A DNA stretch of 64,000 nucleotides from Thalassobaculum_A sp040219615 (GTDB lineage: Bacteria; Pseudomonadota; Alphaproteobacteria; Thalassobaculales; Thalassobaculaceae). The position numbers and the translations under genes are program-made. Below the pieces are notes generated by a model, which saw only the letters and a program-made list of their open reading frames with translations, did not search any database and was not told where the DNA came from. Numbering within the stretch: position 1 is the stretch's first letter; each line of letters begins with the position of its first letter. This document shows positions 61,248 through 64,000 of this stretch, one piece after another. The stretch is taken from assembly GCF_040219615.1 (NCBI RefSeq), contig NZ_JAVJSE010000010.1, positions 62,001-126,000 on the forward strand. The letters are read 5' to 3'.

Positions 61248-62159
61248 ATGAACGAGCCCCGTCCAGCTGCAGAAACCTGCGTCACCGGCGCCGGCGGCTT
61301 TCTCGGCGCGCGGATCGCCGCCGCCCTCGCGGCCGCCGGCCGCCGGGTAGCGGCGTTCGGACGGGTGGCGCCGCCGGGGCTGGACCGCCGTGTGCGGACG
61401 GCGGCCTGGGACGGCCGGCAGCCGGCCCCCGCCGGCCTGCAGGTCGACGCGGTGGTCGACTGCGCCGCCGCGATTCCGTCCCGGCTGGCGGATCCCGACC
61501 TGCTGATCGCCACCAACGTCGCGCTGGCCCGCAATGCCGTCGACCTGGCCGCCCGCTGCGCGGCGCCGCTGCTCTACATGTCGTCGCAGTCGGCGATCGG
61601 CCGGCCGGCGGCCGCGACGATCGACGACGCCACGCCGCCGGACCCGGACACGCCGTACGGCCACTCCAAGCTCGCGGCCGAGCGGCTGATCGCCGCGGCG
61701 GTGGCGGACGGCTCGCTGCCCTGGGCCGTGGCGCTGCGGCTGCCGGCGGTGATCGGGCCGGGATGCCACGGCAACTTCCCGGCGACCGTGGCGGCCCGGC
61801 TGGCGGCCGGCGAGACGATCACCCTGTTCAATCCGGACGGCCCCTACAACGCGGTCGTCCACGCCGACACCGTCGCCGCCTTCGTCGGGCACCTGCTGGC
61901 GCATCCGCCCGCCGGCTTCCGGGCGGTGTCGCTGGCCGCGAGGCCGCCGATTCCGGTGCGCGACGCGGTCGCGGCGATCGCCGCCGGGTTCGACGCGGCG
62001 CCCCGGCTCGACGTCCGCCCGGCGGCGCACGCCTCGCCGGTCATCGACCCGACGGGCGCGGTGGCCCTCGGCTTCGTGCCCGACGGGACCCGCGACGTGC
62101 TGACCCGGTACGGTGCCGAGGCGGCGTTACGCATTGCGACCCCGCCGCCGCCGCGATAA
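61248..62159 (+). CDS. NAD(P)-dependent epimerase/dehydratase, paralogue of the 17 kb copy
   Basis: This 303-residue extended SDR has CVTGAGGFLGARIAAALAAAG, LYMSSQSAIG with the catalytic Ser and TPYGHSKLAAERL with Tyr-x3-Lys. RLPAVIGPGCHGNFPATVAA and NPDGPYNAVVHADTVAAF match the epimerase at 17086-17967 segment by segment. The two lie at opposite ends of the sugar region. This copy is on the plus strand and is followed after 46 bases by the DAHP synthase gene. The substrate is unknown. Confidence 0.85.
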   Translation: MNEPRPAAETCVTGAGGFLGARIAAALAAAGRRVAAFGRVAPPGLDRRVRTAAWDGRQPAPAGLQVDAVVDCAAAIPSRLADPDLLIATNVALARNAVDLAARCAAPLLYMSSQSAIGRPAAATIDDATPPDPDTPYGHSKLAAERLIAAAVADGSLPWAVALRLPAVIGPGCHGNFPATVAARLAAGETITLFNPDGPYNAVVHADTVAAFVGHLLAHPPAGFRAVSLAARPPIPVRDAVAAIAAGFDAAPRLDVRPAAHASPVIDPTGAVALGFVPDGTRDVLTRYGAEAALRIATPPPPR

Positions 62160-62205
62160 GACTGCGAACGTTCCAGAGGGTTTAAGCGGCACAGAGGGCT
62201 CGGCA

Positions 62206-63129
62206 ATGACCGGCAGCAACATGGGCGTCGACAACAAGTTTCCGGGCAAGGACCTGTCCGAGGACGACCTGCAGAACAAGATCCCGCTCGTCGCCAAGAA
62301 GCGCCCCGACCACCGCACCACCTTCGAATGCGCCGGCATCGAGTTCGGCGGCAAGCTGGTCCCGGTGATGGCCGGCCCGAACACGGTCGAGAACGAGGAG
62401 CTGATCGTGAAGACCGCGATCGGCGTGAAGAAGGCCGGTGCCCACTTCCTGCGCGGCGGCGCCTTCAAGCCGCTGACCTTCCCGTACCGCTCGCCGAAGT
62501 TCTTCGAGCCGCGCGAGGACGGACTGAAGTGGCTGCAGGTCGCCAAGCAGGAGACCGGCCTGCCGATCGTCACCGAGGTGATGGAGATCACCAAGATCGA
62601 GGTGGTCGCGAAATACGCCGACATGCTGCAGATCGGCACCCGCAACATGCAGAACTACCCACTGCTGACTGAGGTCGGGAAGACCGGCATGCCGGTCATG
62701 CTGAAGCGCGGCTTCGGCAACAGCCTGCGGGACTGGCTGATGGCCGCCGAGTACATCGCGCTGGAGCACGACAAGCTGCGGCAGCCGGCCAAGATCGTGC
62801 TGTGCGAGCGCGGCGTGGTCGCCCCGCATACCCACCGCGCGACCTCGCGCTTCCTGATCGACCTGCAGGTCATCCCGGCGGCCCAGGAGGCTACCCACCT
62901 GCCGATCATGTCCGACCCCAGCCACGCCACCTTCTGGCAGCCCTGGGTGAAGTCGATGATGCTGGCGTCGATCGCCGCCGGCGCCGACGGCCTGATGCTG
63001 GAGGTCCATCCGGACCCGGTGAACGCCGCCGTCGACCCGCTGCAGTGCTCCAGTCTCGAGCAGTTCGACGACATCATGAAGGCCTGCCGCCCGGTGGCCG
63101 AGGCGATCGGCCGGACGGTCGACGCCTGA
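62206..63129 (+). CDS. 3-deoxy-7-phosphoheptulonate (DAHP) synthase, type I-beta, with altered metal site
   Basis: This 307-residue enzyme condenses phosphoenolpyruvate with erythrose 4-phosphate in the shikimate pathway. It belongs to the branch shared with KDO8P synthase: KKAGAHFLRGGAFKPLTFPY, ADMLQIGTRNMQNYPLL, PVMLKRGFGNS, MSDPSHATFW and MLEVHPDPVNAAVDPLQ are all present. The motif that is normally GPCSVES reads GPNTVEN, so the metal-binding Cys is Asn59. In KDO8P synthases the same change marks metal-independent enzymes. The His, Glu and Asp ligands are kept. GAGGG lies seven bases before the ATG. Two bases separate it from the next gene. Confidence 0.85.
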   Translation: MTGSNMGVDNKFPGKDLSEDDLQNKIPLVAKKRPDHRTTFECAGIEFGGKLVPVMAGPNTVENEELIVKTAIGVKKAGAHFLRGGAFKPLTFPYRSPKFFEPREDGLKWLQVAKQETGLPIVTEVMEITKIEVVAKYADMLQIGTRNMQNYPLLTEVGKTGMPVMLKRGFGNSLRDWLMAAEYIALEHDKLRQPAKIVLCERGVVAPHTHRATSRFLIDLQVIPAAQEATHLPIMSDPSHATFWQPWVKSMMLASIAAGADGLMLEVHPDPVNAAVDPLQCSSLEQFDDIMKACRPVAEAIGRTVDA

Positions 63130-63131
63130 CC

Positions 63132-64000
63132 ATGGCCGGCCCCGCCTCCTTCGCCGGGCCGATCGGCAACCCGGTCACCATCGCGACAGACCGTTACGCC
63201 GCGATCCTCGGCGCGTCGCCCTCCAAAGGCGCGCGCTCGCCGCTGCTGTGGAACGCCGCCTTCCGGGCCGCCGGAATCGACGCGGTCATGCACCCGATGG
63301 ACGTGACCGCCGGCGACCTGCCGGCGGTGGTCGCCGCCCTCAAGGCCGATCAGCGGTTCGTCGGCGGCGCGGTCGCCGTGCCGCACAAGCAGGCGCTGGT
63401 GTCGCTGCTCGACCGGGTCGAACCTGAGGCCGCGCGGATCGGTGCGGTCAACGCGATCTACCGCGACGGTGGCGCCCTGGTCGGCGCCAACACCGACGGC
63501 GCCGGGGCCTTGTCGCAGATCGAGGAACTGGTCGGCGGCGCGAACGCCCTGATGACCCGCCGGGCGCTGGTGCTGGGGCTCGGCGGTGCCGGCCTGGCGG
63601 TCGCCGCGTTCCTCGCCGGCCGGGTCACCGAGCTGACGGTCGCCAACCGCAGCCGCGCCACCGCCGGGGCGGTGGCGGCGAAGCTGGGGACACTGGTCGC
63701 CGACTGGCCGGTCGGCGCCGACGTCACCAGCAAGGTCGACCTGGTGGTGAACGCGACCTCGGTCGGCCACAAGGACGGTCCCGCCGGGTCGCCGCTCGAC
63801 GAGGCGGCGCTGGCCGCCCTGCCGGCGTCGGCGGCGGTGTACGACGTGATCTACCAGCCGGAGGTCACGGCGCTCCTCGCCGCGGCGGCGGCGCGCGGGC
63901 TGGCGACCCGCAACGGCCTCGGCATGAACCTCGACCAGGCGGTCATCGCCTTCGGCAAGGCCGTCCCGGGGGCGCTCGACATGGATGCCGTCCGCGCCGC
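63132..64000 (+). CDS. Shikimate dehydrogenase-like protein, 3' end outside the window
   Basis: This frame is open from the ATG at 63132 to the window end, so the protein is at least 289 residues and incomplete. It resembles AroE, which reduces 3-dehydroshikimate with NADPH. The catalytic Lys is in AVAVPHKQALVSLL, the Asp in GANTDGAGALSQIE, and the NADP domain starts ALVLGLGGAGLAVAAFLAG. The usual substrate Ser-x-Ser and HN are changed (ASPSKGARSPLLWNAAF), so it may use a different compound, for instance quinate or an aminoshikimate. It lies two bases after the DAHP synthase stop, so the two form an operon. Confidence 0.8.
   Translation, partial: MAGPASFAGPIGNPVTIATDRYAAILGASPSKGARSPLLWNAAFRAAGIDAVMHPMDVTAGDLPAVVAALKADQRFVGGAVAVPHKQALVSLLDRVEPEAARIGAVNAIYRDGGALVGANTDGAGALSQIEELVGGANALMTRRALVLGLGGAGLAVAAFLAGRVTELTVANRSRATAGAVAAKLGTLVADWPVGADVTSKVDLVVNATSVGHKDGPAGSPLDEAALAALPASAAVYDVIYQPEVTALLAAAAARGLATRNGLGMNLDQAVIAFGKAVPGALDMDAVRA

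Overview
The window is high-GC DNA packed with genes. It reads like a chromosome segment of an alphaproteobacterium, most plausibly Rhodospirillales-like. The clues are the gene content (a non-pyrrolysine MttB homologue next to a dimethylglycine-dehydrogenase-like enzyme, a lone receiver protein with a YVGPDRRHR tail, PrtD/PrtE-type secretion, RTX surface proteins) and the many ATGA, GTGA and TGATG gene junctions. No species can be named from the sequence alone. I see no rRNA, tRNA, insertion sequence, phage or CRISPR array.

Layout. (1) 1-15 kb is general metabolism and signalling: a pentapeptide-repeat protein, a PilZ-like protein, a DMGDH-like flavoprotein and an MttB-family methyltransferase with a VapBC-type toxin-antitoxin pair between them, an aminopeptidase P, a five-PAS hybrid histidine kinase overlapping a receiver protein, an orphan periplasmic binding protein and PPK2. 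(2) 15-33.5 kb is a long minus-strand run of sugar genes. In transcription order: GT4, TPR-glycosyltransferase, 2OG-Fe(II) oxygenase, LIC12192-like protein, epimerase, GmhA-like, GmhB-like, transaldolase, epimerase, nucleotidyltransferase-kinase fusion, Gfo/Idh, UGDH-like, epimerase, methyltransferase, transketolase N and C, epimerase, nucleotide-sugar dehydrogenase, RTX protein 1. (3) 33.7-39 kb is a plus-strand group: a TIGR04372-like glycosyltransferase and three methyltransferase-type proteins. (4) 38.9-51.3 kb holds the type I secretion ABC protein and HlyD adaptor, three more TPR-glycosyltransferases, a GT8-like enzyme, a UDP-galactopyranose-mutase-like flavoprotein and a second Gfo/Idh. 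(5) 51.4-53 kb is RTX protein 2, with its own leader and a strong terminator. (6) 53.2-61.1 kb is a six-gene minus-strand operon of glycosyltransferases and methyltransferases. (7) 61.2-64 kb on the plus strand holds an epimerase, a DAHP synthase with an altered metal site and a shikimate-dehydrogenase-like gene cut by the window end.

How the parts may work together. The run in region 2 carries enzymes that could make sedoheptulose 7-phosphate (two-subunit transketolase, transaldolase), isomerise it (GmhA), phosphorylate and nucleotidylate it (a fusion with its domains in the reverse order of HldE) and dephosphorylate it (GmhB). Several SDR enzymes, oxidoreductases, a 2OG-oxygenase and methyltransferases could then modify the NDP-sugar. 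The two RTX proteins without enzyme domains, the type I secretion pair and five related TPR-glycosyltransferases suggest a secreted, possibly glycosylated, calcium-binding surface layer. Protein glycosylation is inference. The window contains no flippase, polymerase or initiating sugar-phosphate transferase, so the final acceptor of the sugars cannot be told from here.
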